Positions 17,721 through 26,312 are shown, counted from the first letter of the stretch. The stretch is DNA of 64,000 nt from Fertoeibacter niger (GCF_009380135.2 NZ_WHUT02000006.1:186001-250000), one strand, 5' to 3'. The notes: generated by a model from the sequence alone, not told the origin. Program-made: numbers and translations.

Positions 17721-18518
17721 ATGCCGCGCAAGCCAGCGGAACAGCACGACTTTCCCTATTGGCTGATCCTGCTGGCCGGGATCGGAGTGTATCTGTTCTG
17801 GCGCGTGGCCAGCGACGGGCTTTATGCGCAGGTGCTGGCCACGCTGGCCAAGGGCATCGGGATTACCGTGTTCGTCACGCTGGTGGCTTTTGCGCTGGCC
17901 TCGGCCCTGGGGCTGGCACTGGCGCTGATGGCGCTGTCGCGGTTCATGCTGCTGCGGCAGGTGGCACGGTTTTATGTCGAGGTGGTGCGCGGCATCCCGA
18001 TCATCGTGCTGCTGTTGTATGTGGCCTTCGTGCTGGCACCGGGGCTGGTCATGGCATGGAACTGGGTGACAGGGCCCTTGGGATGGGAGCCGTGGCGCAC
18101 GCGGGATTTCTCGCTGCTGTGGCGGGCGGTCATCGCGCTGACCATCGCCTATTCGTCATTCCTGGCCGAGATTTTCCGGGCGGGGTTGCAGGCGGTGGAC
18201 GAGGGCCAGATCGAGGCGGCCGAGGCGCTGGGCCTGACCCGCTGGCACCGTTTCCGCCATATCGTGTTTCCGCAGGCGTTTCGCATCATCCTGCCGTCTT
18301 ATGGCAATGATTTCGTGGCAATGGTGAAGGATTCGTCGCTGGTCTCGGTGCTGGGTGTGACGGATATCACCCAACTGGGCAAGGTGACGGCGGCGGGCAA
18401 TTTCCGCTATTTCGAGACCTATAACGTGGTCGCCTTGATTTACCTGACGATGACCATCAGCCTGTCGCTGGTGTTGCGGCGGGTGGAGGCGCGTTTGGGC
18501 GGCCATCAGCGCAGGTAG
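17721..18518 (+). CDS. Amino-acid ABC transporter permease (HisM/GlnP family)
   Basis: 265 residues with about five membrane helices and the permease signature EAAEALGLTRWHRFRHIVFPQAFRIILP that contacts the ATPase (E-A-A-x-A-L-G). Residues R-G-I-P-I-I-V-L-L after the second helix are typical of the His/Glu/Gln permease group. It forms an operon with the binding protein and ends just before a dispersed-repeat fragment. A second permease and an ATPase are not present, so it would act as a homodimer with an unlinked ATPase. Confidence 0.92.
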   Translation: MPRKPAEQHDFPYWLILLAGIGVYLFWRVASDGLYAQVLATLAKGIGITVFVTLVAFALASALGLALALMALSRFMLLRQVARFYVEVVRGIPIIVLLLYVAFVLAPGLVMAWNWVTGPLGWEPWRTRDFSLLWRAVIALTIAYSSFLAEIFRAGLQAVDEGQIEAAEALGLTRWHRFRHIVFPQAFRIILPSYGNDFVAMVKDSSLVSVLGVTDITQLGKVTAAGNFRYFETYNVVALIYLTMTISLSLVLRRVEARLGGHQRR

Positions 18519-18530
18519 GGCACGGCGCAC

Positions 18531-18560
18531 GGATATTTGGGCCGGGGCAAGACGGCAGGT
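18531..18560 (+). repeat. Dispersed repeat fragment, copy 3
   Basis: GGATATTTGGGCCGG and a short GC-rich tail 13 bases after the permease stop. The GGATATTTGGGCC core is shared with the inverted pair at 31064-31124. Confidence 0.45.
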
Positions 18561-18611
18561 GTGGACCTTGGCGCAGGGCATGCCTAGGTTTCCGGGCAAA
18601 GGAGACTTGCC

Positions 18612-20630
18612 ATGACCAATGCCCTGCTTGCCGAATGGACAACGCCTTTCGCCCTGCCGCCGTTCGGCGCGATTGCCGATGATGATTTCGCCCCGGCCTT
18701 TGATGCGGCGCTGGCCGAGGCGCGTGCGAATATCGCGGCGATCGCCGACAGCCCGGATGCGCCGACCTTTGCCAACACCATTGCGGCGATGGAACTGGCC
18801 GAAGGGCTGCTGGACCGGGTGGCGGGGGTGTTCTTCAACCTGGCCGGGGCCGACAGCACGGACGCGCGCGAGGCCTTGCAGCGCGATCTGGCACCGAAAC
18901 TGTCGGCCTTTTCATCGGAGGTGACGAACAACCGCGCGCTGTTCACCCGGATCGGTGCGCTGTGGCAGGCGCGCGATGCGCTGGGGCTGGATGCAGAGCA
19001 GATGCGGGTGCTGACGCTTTACCGGCAGATGTTCGTGCGGGCGGGGGCCGAGCTGGAGGGCGAGGCCGCCGCGCGAATGACGGCGGTGAAGGGGCGGCTG
19101 GCGGTGCTGGGCACGCAGTTCAGCCAGAACCTGTTGGCGGACGAGCGGGAGTGGTTTCACCCGCTGGCCGAGGCCAATCTGGAAGGGCTGCCGGATTTCG
19201 TGCTGGAATCGGCGAAAGCGGCGGCAGAGGAGCGGGGGCTAGGGGGCCATGTGCTGACGCTGAACCGCTCGCTGATCGTGCCGTTCTTGCAGTTTTCGGC
19301 GCGGCGCGACCTGCGGCAACTGGCCTATGAGGCCTGGGTGGCACGCGGGGCCAATGGCAATGCCAGCGACAACCGCGCGATTGCCGCAGAGATACTGGCG
19401 CTGCGGGCCGAGCGGGCGGCGCTGCTGGGTTACGCCAGCTTTGCCGATTACAAGCTGGAACCCGAGATGGCCAAGACCCCGGGCGCGGTGCGCGATCTTC
19501 TGATGCGGGTCTGGGTGCCGGCCAAGGCCAGGGCGCTGGCGGATGCGGCGGTGCTGGAAGGCATGATGCATGCCGATGGCGTGAACGGCAATCTGGAGCC
19601 CTGGGACTGGCGCTATTACTCGGAACGGCGCCGCAAGGCGGAGCATGATCTGGATGAGGCGGCGCTGAAGCCCTATCTGAGCCTTGAGGCGATGCTTGGC
19701 GCGCAGTTCGACTGTGCCAACCGCCTGTTCGGGCTGGAGTTTCGCGCGCTGGATGTGCCGCTTTACCACCCTGATGCGCGGGCCTGGGAGGTGACGCGCG
19801 GCGGCGCGCATGTGGCGGTGTTCATTGGCGACTATTTCGCGCGCGCATCGAAACGGTCGGGCGCCTGGTGTTCGGCCATGCGCAGCCAGCGCAAGCTGGG
19901 CGGCGAAGTGCGGCCCGTTGTGGTGAATGTGTGCAATTTTGCCAAGGGTTCGCCTGCGCTGCTGTCTTATGACGATGCGCGCACGCTGTTTCACGAATTC
20001 GGCCATGCGCTGCACCAGATGCTGTCGGATGTGACGCATGGGTTCATTTCCGGCACCTCTGTGGCGCGGGATTTTGTGGAACTGCCAAGCCAGTTGTATG
20101 AGCATTGGCTGGAGGTGCCGGAGGTGCTGGCGAAACACGCGCGGCACTGGCAGACCGGCGAGCCGATGCCGCTGGCCATGCTGGAGCGGTTGCTGGCGGC
20201 GGGCACCTATGACCAGGGGTTCGGCACGGTGGAGTTTGTATCCTCGGCATTGGTGGATCTGGCGTTTCATGAAGGTGCCGCGCCCGCCGATCCGATGACC
20301 ATGCAGGCCGAGGTGCTTGACGCCCTGGGGATGCCGCGCGCGATCAGGATGCGGCATGCAACGCCACATTTTGCGCATATCTTTTCTGGCGATGGCTATT
20401 CCTCGGGCTATTACAGTTACATGTGGTCGGAGGTGATGGACGCCGATGCGTTCGCGGCCTTTGAGGAGGCGGGCGACCCGTTTGACCCGGAGGTGGCGGC
20501 GCGGCTGGAGCGGTTTATCCTGTCGGCAGGCGGAAGCCAGGAGGCGGAGGCGCTCTATACCCAGTTCCGGGGGCGGATGCCGGGGGTGGAGGCGCTGCTG
20601 AAGGGGCGCGGGTTGCTGGACGCGGCCTGA
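18612..20630 (+). CDS. M3-family oligopeptidase (Dcp / oligopeptidase A type)
   Basis: 672 residues, the usual length of cytosolic M3 metallopeptidases that degrade short peptides. The zinc motif H-E-F-G-H is at 461-465 in LFHEFGHALHQML, with the third ligand Glu about 25 residues later (VELPSQLYEHW). The C-terminal YSSGYYSYMWSEVMDADAF substrate-binding Tyr/Gly segment is intact. No signal peptide. The gene stands alone, preceded by GGAGAC, with a long repeat element directly after its stop. Confidence 0.93.
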   Translation: MTNALLAEWTTPFALPPFGAIADDDFAPAFDAALAEARANIAAIADSPDAPTFANTIAAMELAEGLLDRVAGVFFNLAGADSTDAREALQRDLAPKLSAFSSEVTNNRALFTRIGALWQARDALGLDAEQMRVLTLYRQMFVRAGAELEGEAAARMTAVKGRLAVLGTQFSQNLLADEREWFHPLAEANLEGLPDFVLESAKAAAEERGLGGHVLTLNRSLIVPFLQFSARRDLRQLAYEAWVARGANGNASDNRAIAAEILALRAERAALLGYASFADYKLEPEMAKTPGAVRDLLMRVWVPAKARALADAAVLEGMMHADGVNGNLEPWDWRYYSERRRKAEHDLDEAALKPYLSLEAMLGAQFDCANRLFGLEFRALDVPLYHPDARAWEVTRGGAHVAVFIGDYFARASKRSGAWCSAMRSQRKLGGEVRPVVVNVCNFAKGSPALLSYDDARTLFHEFGHALHQMLSDVTHGFISGTSVARDFVELPSQLYEHWLEVPEVLAKHARHWQTGEPMPLAMLERLLAAGTYDQGFGTVEFVSSALVDLAFHEGAAPADPMTMQAEVLDALGMPRAIRMRHATPHFAHIFSGDGYSSGYYSYMWSEVMDADAFAAFEEAGDPFDPEVAARLERFILSAGGSQEAEALYTQFRGRMPGVEALLKGRGLLDAA

Positions 20631-20635
20631 GGAAT

Positions 20636-20710
20636 GAACGCGCCGGGAAGGGTTTCACACCCTCCCCGGACCCCTCCCGTGGGATATTTTCAGACAGAAA
20701 ATGAGAAAGG
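20636..20710 (+). repeat. Dispersed repeat, long form, copy 4
   Basis: About 72 bases: TGAACGCGCCGGG, a hairpin (CCGGGAAGGGT / ACCCTCCCCGG around TTCAC), then CCCGTGGGATATTTT and CAGACAGAAAATGAG. Nearly identical to 26095-26169. Lies between the convergent M3 peptidase and regulator genes and probably acts as a bidirectional 3'-end structure. Confidence 0.8.
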
Positions 20711-21670
20711 TCAGCGCAGGCTGGACGGGGGCACGCCAAATTGCCGCCGGAAGGCGCGTGAGAGGGTGGCGGCGGAGGTGAAGCCGCAGCGCAGGGCGAT
20801 GTCAGCCAGCGGGTGCCTTGTGTCGGTAACCATGCGGCGGGCGGCGGCGAGGCGCAGCGAGAGGGCATAGGCGCCGGGTGTCTGGCCCAGGTTTGTGCGG
20901 AACAGGCCTTCGAGGTGGCGGGGGGATAGGCCGAGGGCGCGGGCGGTTTGCGCCACGGGTTCGGGTGTGTCGAGGCGCGATTCCATCCGGGCGATGGCGG
21001 CGGCCACGCGCGGATCAAGCCGGGGGTCGCGCGGCGGGGTGATCTGCGGCTCGGCCCCGTCGCGGGCGGTGGTGATGAAGCTGGCCGCGACCTGCATGGC
21101 CAGCGCCGCGCCGTGGCGGGCGCGGATCAGGTGCAGCATCAGGTCGGCGGCGGGGGCGGCCCCGCCTGCGGTGAAGCGGGGGCCCGAGATCACGAAACGG
21201 TCGGGCAAGACATCGACGGCGGGGTGGGCGCTGGCCAGATCCTCCAGATCCTCCCAATGCACGGTGGCCTTGTGGCCATCGAGCAGGCCCGCGCGGGCCA
21301 GCACCCAAGGCCCGGCATCAATGCCGCCGATGGCGCGAAAGCGCGGCGCGATGCGGCGCAGGTCGCGGATCAGGGGGCGGGTGGCGACCTCGGCCTGGCG
21401 GAAGCCTGCGATGACGATCAGGGCATCGGCCCCTTCGGCCTGGGTGAGGCCGCCGGTGGAGGGCAGTTCGATACCGCAGGTGAGGGGCACGGCGCGGCCA
21501 TCGGGAGAGACGACGCGCCAGCGGTAGGCGTCGCTGCCGATGTGACGGTTGGCGGAACGCAAAGGGTCAAGCGTGCTGGCAACCTCCAGGATCGAGGCTT
21601 GCGGCAGGACCAGCAGGGCGATGGTCAGGGGGGCTGTGCTGGCGGTGAAAATTGTTGCGCTTTGTGCCAT
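20711..21670 (-). CDS. GlxA-family AraC-type regulator, CdhR-like
   Basis: 319 residues. N-terminal DJ-1/PfpI (GATase1-like) domain (about 10-185, with GGIDAGPWVLARAGLLDG) followed by an AraC-type double helix-turn-helix (ETPEPVAQTARALGLSPRHLEGLF and LADIALRCGFTSAATLSRAFRRQFG). Regulators of this architecture next to carnitine genes include CdhR of Pseudomonas, which activates carnitine dehydrogenase genes. Start: the ATG at 21670. An in-frame extension to 22162 would run across the divergent gene. It shares a 73-base intergenic region with palindromes with the BKACE gene. Confidence 0.9.
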   Translation of the reverse strand: MAQSATIFTASTAPLTIALLVLPQASILEVASTLDPLRSANRHIGSDAYRWRVVSPDGRAVPLTCGIELPSTGGLTQAEGADALIVIAGFRQAEVATRPLIRDLRRIAPRFRAIGGIDAGPWVLARAGLLDGHKATVHWEDLEDLASAHPAVDVLPDRFVISGPRFTAGGAAPAADLMLHLIRARHGAALAMQVAASFITTARDGAEPQITPPRDPRLDPRVAAAIARMESRLDTPEPVAQTARALGLSPRHLEGLFRTNLGQTPGAYALSLRLAAARRMVTDTRHPLADIALRCGFTSAATLSRAFRRQFGVPPSSLR

Positions 21671-21675
21671 GTTTC

Positions 21676-21703
21676 TTGCGTAAATCGCAAAGCGCGGCTT
21701 TGC
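21676..21703. promoter_or_regulatory. Overlapping palindromes between cdhR-like and BKACE genes
   Basis: Two inverted repeats overlap: TTGCG-TAAAT-CGCAA (21676-21690) and GCAAAGC-GCG-GCTTTGC (21687-21703), both perfect. Their place midway in the divergent promoter region suggests an operator for the neighbouring regulator. Confidence 0.45.
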
Positions 21704-21743
21704 AAGCGCGCTAGAGTGGCTGCAACAGACCCCGGAGGATGCC

Positions 21744-22652
21744 ATGCCGCTGACCATGAACCGCGAAGTTTTCATCACCTGCGCCGTGACCGGATCAGGG
21801 GGCACGCAGGACCGTTCGCCCCATGTGCCGCGCAGCCCGGCGCAGATTGCGGATTCAGCGATTGCGGCGGCCAAGGCGGGCGCGGCGGTGGTGCATTGCC
21901 ATGTGCGCGACCCCGAAACGGGCAAGCCTTCGCGCGATCTGGCGCTGTACCGCGAGGTGACGGAGCGGATCCGCGACAGCGCCACCGATGTGGTCTTGAA
22001 CCTGACGGCGGGGATGGGCGGCGATCTGCTGTTTGACGGCACCGAAAACATGGGGCGCATGGCAGCGCGTTCCGACATGGCGGGTGCTGCGGAGCGGGTG
22101 GCGCATGTGGTGGAGTGCCGGCCCGAGATCTGCACGCTGGATTGTGGCACGATGAATTTCAACGAGGCCGATTATGTGATGGTCAACACCCCCGGCATGC
22201 TGCGCGACATGGGCGCGCGGATGCGCGACAGCGGCGTGCGGATCGAGATCGAGGCCTTTGACACCGGGCATCTGTGGTTTGCCAAGGAACTGGTGAAGGA
22301 GGGTGTGATCCCTGCGCCGGTGCTGGTGCAATTGTGCATGGGCGTGCCGTGGGGCGCGCCGGACGACCTGAACACCTTCATGGCGATGGTGAACAATGTG
22401 CCACAAGACTGGCACTGGTCGGCCTTTGCGCTGGGGCGGCACCAGATGCCCTATGTCGCGGCTTCTGTGCTGGCGGGGGGGAATGTGCGGGTGGGGTTGG
22501 AGGACAACCTGTGGCTTGACAAAGGCGTGCTTGCGACAAACGCGCAACTGGTGGAACGTGCGGCTACGATCATCGAAAACCTGGGCGCGCGGGTGATTAC
22601 TCCGGCCGAGGTGAGGGCGAAACTCAACCTGATGAAAAGGCCGCCATTATGA
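21744..22652 (+). CDS. BKACE-family beta-keto acid cleavage enzyme, probable 3-dehydrocarnitine:acetyl-CoA cleavage
   Basis: 302 residues of the Kce/BKACE TIM-barrel family, which condenses a beta-keto acid with acetyl-CoA and releases acetoacetate plus a new CoA ester. The zinc motif H-C-H-V-R-D-P is near residue 50 and the C-terminal E-D-N-L-W segment is present. Family members vary in substrate. Location just ahead of carnitine dehydrogenase argues for 3-dehydrocarnitine as substrate, giving betainyl-CoA. The ATG at 21744 has a GGAGG 5 bases upstream. Ends in an ATGA overlap with the lipocalin gene. Confidence 0.9.
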   Translation: MPLTMNREVFITCAVTGSGGTQDRSPHVPRSPAQIADSAIAAAKAGAAVVHCHVRDPETGKPSRDLALYREVTERIRDSATDVVLNLTAGMGGDLLFDGTENMGRMAARSDMAGAAERVAHVVECRPEICTLDCGTMNFNEADYVMVNTPGMLRDMGARMRDSGVRIEIEAFDTGHLWFAKELVKEGVIPAPVLVQLCMGVPWGAPDDLNTFMAMVNNVPQDWHWSAFALGRHQMPYVAASVLAGGNVRVGLEDNLWLDKGVLATNAQLVERAATIIENLGARVITPAEVRAKLNLMKRPPL

Positions 22653-23170
22653 CACGCATATTTCTGCTGGCCCTGCTGGGGCTGACTGCCTGCACCACCT
22701 ATCACCCCTCGCTGCGCTATTTCACATCGCCATTTTATGCCCGCGACATTGCCGTGTTGCGGCTGGAGGGGCGCTGGTATGAAGTGGCGAGTTTCCCCCT
22801 GGCCGCGCAGGCCGGTTGCAGACACACCACCGCCGATTTCAACAGCCTGCCCGATGGTCGCGTGGCGCTGCGCATCAGTTGCCGCGATACGGCGACCGGG
22901 GCCACGCGGCAGATCGATGGCGTGGCAACGGTGGCGGGCCCGGCGGAACTGACGCTGAAACAGGCGGGTGTGCCGTTGGCCACGCAACTGGCGCTGCTGG
23001 ATGTCAGCCGCGACGGGCGCATGGCGCTGATCGGGGTGAAGGGCCGCACGGGTGGCTGGATGCTGCACCGGTCCCGCGCGGCCTCGCCGCAGGATTACGA
23101 CCGGGCACGCGAGATTTTTGGCCGCAGCGGCTATGACGTGGCGGCATTGCAACGGACAAACCAGAGGTAG
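22649..23170 (+). CDS. Lipocalin-family lipoprotein (Blc-like)
   Basis: 173 residues. A short lipoprotein signal ends in the lipobox L-G-L-T-A-C (Cys about 15). The lipocalin G-x-W-Y-E-V-A motif follows (L-E-G-R-W-Y-E-V-A-S-F-P), then a beta-rich body with C-R-H-T-T and ISCRDTATG. Bacterial lipocalins of this kind bind hydrophobic or lipid ligands at the outer membrane. Its start overlaps the BKACE stop by 4 bases and the carnitine dehydrogenase gene begins 3 bases after its end, so it is embedded in the catabolic operon. Ligand unknown. Confidence 0.85.
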   Translation: MTRIFLLALLGLTACTTYHPSLRYFTSPFYARDIAVLRLEGRWYEVASFPLAAQAGCRHTTADFNSLPDGRVALRISCRDTATGATRQIDGVATVAGPAELTLKQAGVPLATQLALLDVSRDGRMALIGVKGRTGGWMLHRSRAASPQDYDRAREIFGRSGYDVAALQRTNQR

Positions 23171-23172
23171 AC

Positions 23173-24630
23173 ATGGCGCGCAAGGCGGCAATCATTGGCG
23201 GCGGGGTGATCGGGGGCGGCTGGGCCGCGCGGTTCCTGCTGAACGGCTGGAACGTTTCGGTGTTCGATCCCGACCCCGAGGCCGAACGCAAGATCGGCGA
23301 GGTTCTGGCCAATGCCCGCGCCGCCCTGCCCGCGCTGTCTGACCTTCCCATGCAATCCGAGGGTGTGCTGAGTTTTGCGGCAAGCATTACCGAAGCGGTG
23401 GAGGGCGCGGATTACATTCAGGAATCCGTGTCAGAGCGGCTGGACCTGAAGCACCGGGTCTTTGCACAAATTCAGCAATCGTCGCATGGGGTGCCGATCG
23501 GTTCCTCAACCAGCGGCTTCAAGCCCAGCGAGTTGCAGGAAGGCGCCGCCGACCCTTCGGTGATCTTTGTCGCGCATCCGTTCAACCCGGTCTATCTGCT
23601 GCCCTTGGCCGAGGTGGTGCCATCGGCGCGCTCTGACATGGCGCTGATTGAGCGCGTGAAGGAGGTGCTGCGCGAGATCGGCATGTTCCCCCTGCATGTC
23701 AGGAAGGAAATCGACGCCCATATCGCCGACCGCTTCCTTGAGGCCGTCTGGCGTGAGGCGCTGTGGCTGGTGAAGGACGGCGTGGCCACGACCGAGGAGA
23801 TTGACGAGGCGATCCGCATGGGCTTTGGCCTGCGCTGGGGGCAGATGGGGCTGTTCGAGACCTACCGCGTGGCGGGGGGCGAGGCGGGCATGAAGCATTT
23901 CATGGCGCAGTTCGGCCCCTGTCTGACCTGGCCCTGGACGAAACTGATGGATGTGCCCGAATTCAACGACGAGCTGGTCGATCTGATCGCCGGGCAGTCG
24001 GATGCGCAGTCGGGCCACCACACGATCCGCGAGCTGGAACGCATCCGCGACAGCAACCTGATCGGTTTCCTGCGCGCGCTGAAAGACCGCAACTGGGGCG
24101 CGGGCAAGGTTCTGCGCGACCATGACGCGCGGCGCGCGGTGGCGCTGGCCGCCGAGGTGCCGCAGGGTGCCCCGATGGTCATGGCCCGCATGCAGGTGCT
24201 GCCGGGCTGGATCGACTATAACGGCCATATGACCGAAAGCCGGTATTTGTTCGCTTCATCCGAAACGGTGGATGCTTTCCTGCGTTTCATTGGCGCGGAT
24301 GTTGAATATGTGAAAACCGGCTTCAGCTATTACACCGCCGAAACCCATATCATGCACCTTGGCGAGGCGCGGGTGGGTGATGCGCTGACCGGCAGCATCC
24401 AGGTGCTGGCGGCGGATGAAAAGCGCATCCACCTGTTCGTGCGTATCGAGAAGGCGGGCGAGGTGCTGGCCACGCTGGAACAGATGTTGCTGCATGTGGA
24501 CATGGCGGCGGGCAAAACCTGCGCCGCGCCGCAGATGATCCTTGACCGCGTGTTGCCACTGGCCGCAGCGCATGATGCATTGCCGCGCCCCGATGCGGCA
24601 GGCCGCCACGTCGGGCAAAGGAAAGCGTGA
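23173..24630 (+). CDS. L-carnitine 3-dehydrogenase fused to betainyl-CoA thioesterase
   Basis: 485 residues. Residues 1-~315 are a 3-hydroxyacyl-CoA-dehydrogenase-type NAD enzyme: Rossmann GGGVIGGGWAARFLLNGW, DYIQESVSERLDLK, GSSTSGFKPSEL, VAHPFNPVYLLPLAEVVPS. Together with the context this fits carnitine dehydrogenase (carnitine to 3-dehydrocarnitine). Residues ~335-470 are a hotdog thioesterase (VLPGWIDYNGHMTESRYLF, GEARVGDALTG). Such fusions are known in alphaproteobacteria, the thioesterase releasing glycine betaine from betainyl-CoA. With BKACE upstream the route is complete. TGATG overlap with the next gene. Confidence 0.92.
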   Translation: MARKAAIIGGGVIGGGWAARFLLNGWNVSVFDPDPEAERKIGEVLANARAALPALSDLPMQSEGVLSFAASITEAVEGADYIQESVSERLDLKHRVFAQIQQSSHGVPIGSSTSGFKPSELQEGAADPSVIFVAHPFNPVYLLPLAEVVPSARSDMALIERVKEVLREIGMFPLHVRKEIDAHIADRFLEAVWREALWLVKDGVATTEEIDEAIRMGFGLRWGQMGLFETYRVAGGEAGMKHFMAQFGPCLTWPWTKLMDVPEFNDELVDLIAGQSDAQSGHHTIRELERIRDSNLIGFLRALKDRNWGAGKVLRDHDARRAVALAAEVPQGAPMVMARMQVLPGWIDYNGHMTESRYLFASSETVDAFLRFIGADVEYVKTGFSYYTAETHIMHLGEARVGDALTGSIQVLAADEKRIHLFVRIEKAGEVLATLEQMLLHVDMAAGKTCAAPQMILDRVLPLAAAHDALPRPDAAGRHVGQRKA

Positions 24631-25790
24631 TGCATTACGGGCTGACCTCTGAACAGGAAATGATCGTCTCGACGGTGCGCAGCTTTGTCGAGAACGAGAT
24701 CTATCCCCTTGAAAAGCAGATCGAAGATCTGGGGTTTGTGCCGCATGAAATCGGTGCCGAGATCAAGCGCAAGACGCTGGACCTGGGGTTTTACGCCTGC
24801 AACTTCCCAGAAAGCGTGGGCGGCCCGGGGCTGAGCCATCTGGAATTCGCGCTGGTTGAAAGGGAACTGGGCCGTGGTTCCATGGCGCTGACGCATTTCT
24901 TCGGGCGCCCGCAGAACATCCTGATGGCCTGCACCGGCGAACAGGTGGAGCGCTATCTGCTGCCCGCTGTGCGTGGGCAGCGGATGGACGCGCTGGCGAT
25001 GACCGAACCCGATGCCGGATCGGACATCCGCGGCATGAAGACCACTGCGCGGCGCGATGGCGGCGACTGGGTGCTGAACGGCACCAAACACTTCATCTCC
25101 GGCGCGGAACATGCTGATTTCGTGATCGTTTTCGCGGCGACGGGGGAAGAGGCGACCTCTGCCGGGCCCAAGAAAAAGATCACCACCTTTCTGGTGGATC
25201 GCGGCACGCCGGGGTTCACCATCCGCGACGGCTACAAATCGGTCAGCCATCGCGGCTACAAGAACATGATCCTCGAATTCGACAACTGCCGCCTGCCCGA
25301 TGCGCAGGTGCTGGGGCAGGTGGATGGCGGGTTTGCGGTGATGAACGAATGGCTCTATGCCACCCGCATCACCGTGGCCACGATGAGCGTGGGCCGCGCG
25401 CGCCGGGTGTTCGACCTGATGCTGGACTATGCGGCAGCACGCAAGCAATTCGACCAGCCGATCGGGCGGTTTCAGGGAGTTGGCTTTCAACTTGCGGATT
25501 CGATTACGGAAATCGACGCGGCGGATCATCTGACGCTGGCCTCGGCCTGGCGGCTGGATCAGGGCCTTCCCGCCAACCGCGAAATTGCCTCGGCCAAGCT
25601 TTACGCCACCGAGATGCTGGCCCGTGTGACCGACAGGGCGATCCAGATACATGGCGGGATGGGGCTGATGGACGATCTGCCGCTGGAACGTTTCTGGCGC
25701 GACGCGCGGGTTGAACGGATCTGGGACGGCACCTCCGAGATCCAGCGCCACATCATCAGCCGCGATCTTCTGCGGCCCCTGGGGGCCTGA
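24630..25790 (+). CDS. Acyl-CoA dehydrogenase, candidate gamma-butyrobetainyl-CoA dehydrogenase
   Basis: 386 residues of the FAD acyl-CoA dehydrogenase family: MTEPDAGSDIRGMKTTA, VLNGTKHFISG, R-K-Q-F-D-Q-P-I-G-R-F-Q, IQIHGGMGLMDDLPLERFWRDAR and the C-terminal D-G-T-S-E-I-Q. In this cluster the likely reaction is gamma-butyrobetainyl-CoA to crotonobetainyl-CoA, which the CaiD-like enzyme would then hydrate. The specificity is inferred from context. The ATG at 24630 shares one base with the previous stop and has AAAGGAAAG upstream. The SelW-like gene follows after 3 bases. Confidence 0.9.
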   Translation: MHYGLTSEQEMIVSTVRSFVENEIYPLEKQIEDLGFVPHEIGAEIKRKTLDLGFYACNFPESVGGPGLSHLEFALVERELGRGSMALTHFFGRPQNILMACTGEQVERYLLPAVRGQRMDALAMTEPDAGSDIRGMKTTARRDGGDWVLNGTKHFISGAEHADFVIVFAATGEEATSAGPKKKITTFLVDRGTPGFTIRDGYKSVSHRGYKNMILEFDNCRLPDAQVLGQVDGGFAVMNEWLYATRITVATMSVGRARRVFDLMLDYAAARKQFDQPIGRFQGVGFQLADSITEIDAADHLTLASAWRLDQGLPANREIASAKLYATEMLARVTDRAIQIHGGMGLMDDLPLERFWRDARVERIWDGTSEIQRHIISRDLLRPLGA

Positions 25791-25793
25791 GCG

Positions 25794-26096
25794 ATGGGCA
25801 GGCCCGGCGTCGAGATCACCTATTGCACGCAATGCAACTGGCTGTTGCGATCGGGCTGGATGGCACAAGAACTGCTGTCAACTTTCGGCGCTGATCTGGG
25901 CTCGGTCGGGCTGGTGCCGGGGACGGGTGGTGTTTTCACCATCACACTGGATGGCGTGGTGATCTGGGACCGGCGGCTTGACGGCGGATTTCCCGATGTG
26001 AAGGCGCTTAAGCAACGGGTCCGCGACGCCGCCTGGCCGGGGCGGGACCTGGGGCATGTGGATCGGGTCGGACCGGCTGAGGGTGGTGCGGGTTGA
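25794..26096 (+). CDS. SelT/SelW/SelH-like (Rdx family) CxxC protein
   Basis: 100 residues. Thioredoxin-like Rdx fold with C-T-Q-C at residues 11-14 directly after the first strand (V-E-I-T-Y-C-T-Q-C-N-W), and a second strand GGVFTITLDGVVIWDR. Selenoprotein W relatives have Sec in the second position, but here it is a plain Cys codon. Function in bacteria is unknown, probably thiol redox. It is the last gene of the first carnitine segment, and its TGA stop is the first triplet of a dispersed repeat. Confidence 0.85.
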   Translation: MGRPGVEITYCTQCNWLLRSGWMAQELLSTFGADLGSVGLVPGTGGVFTITLDGVVIWDRRLDGGFPDVKALKQRVRDAAWPGRDLGHVDRVGPAEGGAG

Positions 26097-26169
26097 ACGC
26101 GCCGGGGAGGGTTTCACACCCTCCCCGGACCCCTCCCGTGGGATATTTCTGGACAGAAAATGGGAAAAG
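26095..26169 (+). repeat. Dispersed repeat, long form, copy 5
   Basis: Same 72-base element as 20636-20710 with only a few differences: TGAACGCGCCGGG, hairpin CCGGGGAGGGT / ACCCTCCCCGG, GTGGGATATTT, then GGACAGAAAATGGGAAA. Confidence 0.8.
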
Positions 26170-26312
26170 ATGGTGGCAAGCAACGCTTCGTTAACCCCGA
26201 GTCGCCATGATGGTCTGGCGGTACAGGCGGGGACGCCGATGACCGCGCCAGGAAATGGCACCTTGCTCCCGCATTGGGGGCAGGGTGTTCTGCGAGGGGC
26301 ATGCGGCCTGCT
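26170..26312. other. Spacer between two facing repeats
   Basis: 143 bases lacking a credible gene. Contains a GTTAACC at 26189 and otherwise GC-rich sequence. With the flanking repeats, the whole 300-base gap separates the SelW-like gene from the acyl-CoA synthetase gene. Confidence 0.4.

Noticed and set aside
21671-22162. Extended start for the GlxA-like regulator
   Set aside because: It runs across the whole divergent promoter and into the BKACE gene; the ATG at 21670 begins the family N-terminus region.
25824-25838. Selenocysteine codon in the SelW-like protein
   Set aside because: Both motif positions are Cys codons and no in-frame TGA or SECIS-like hairpin is needed.
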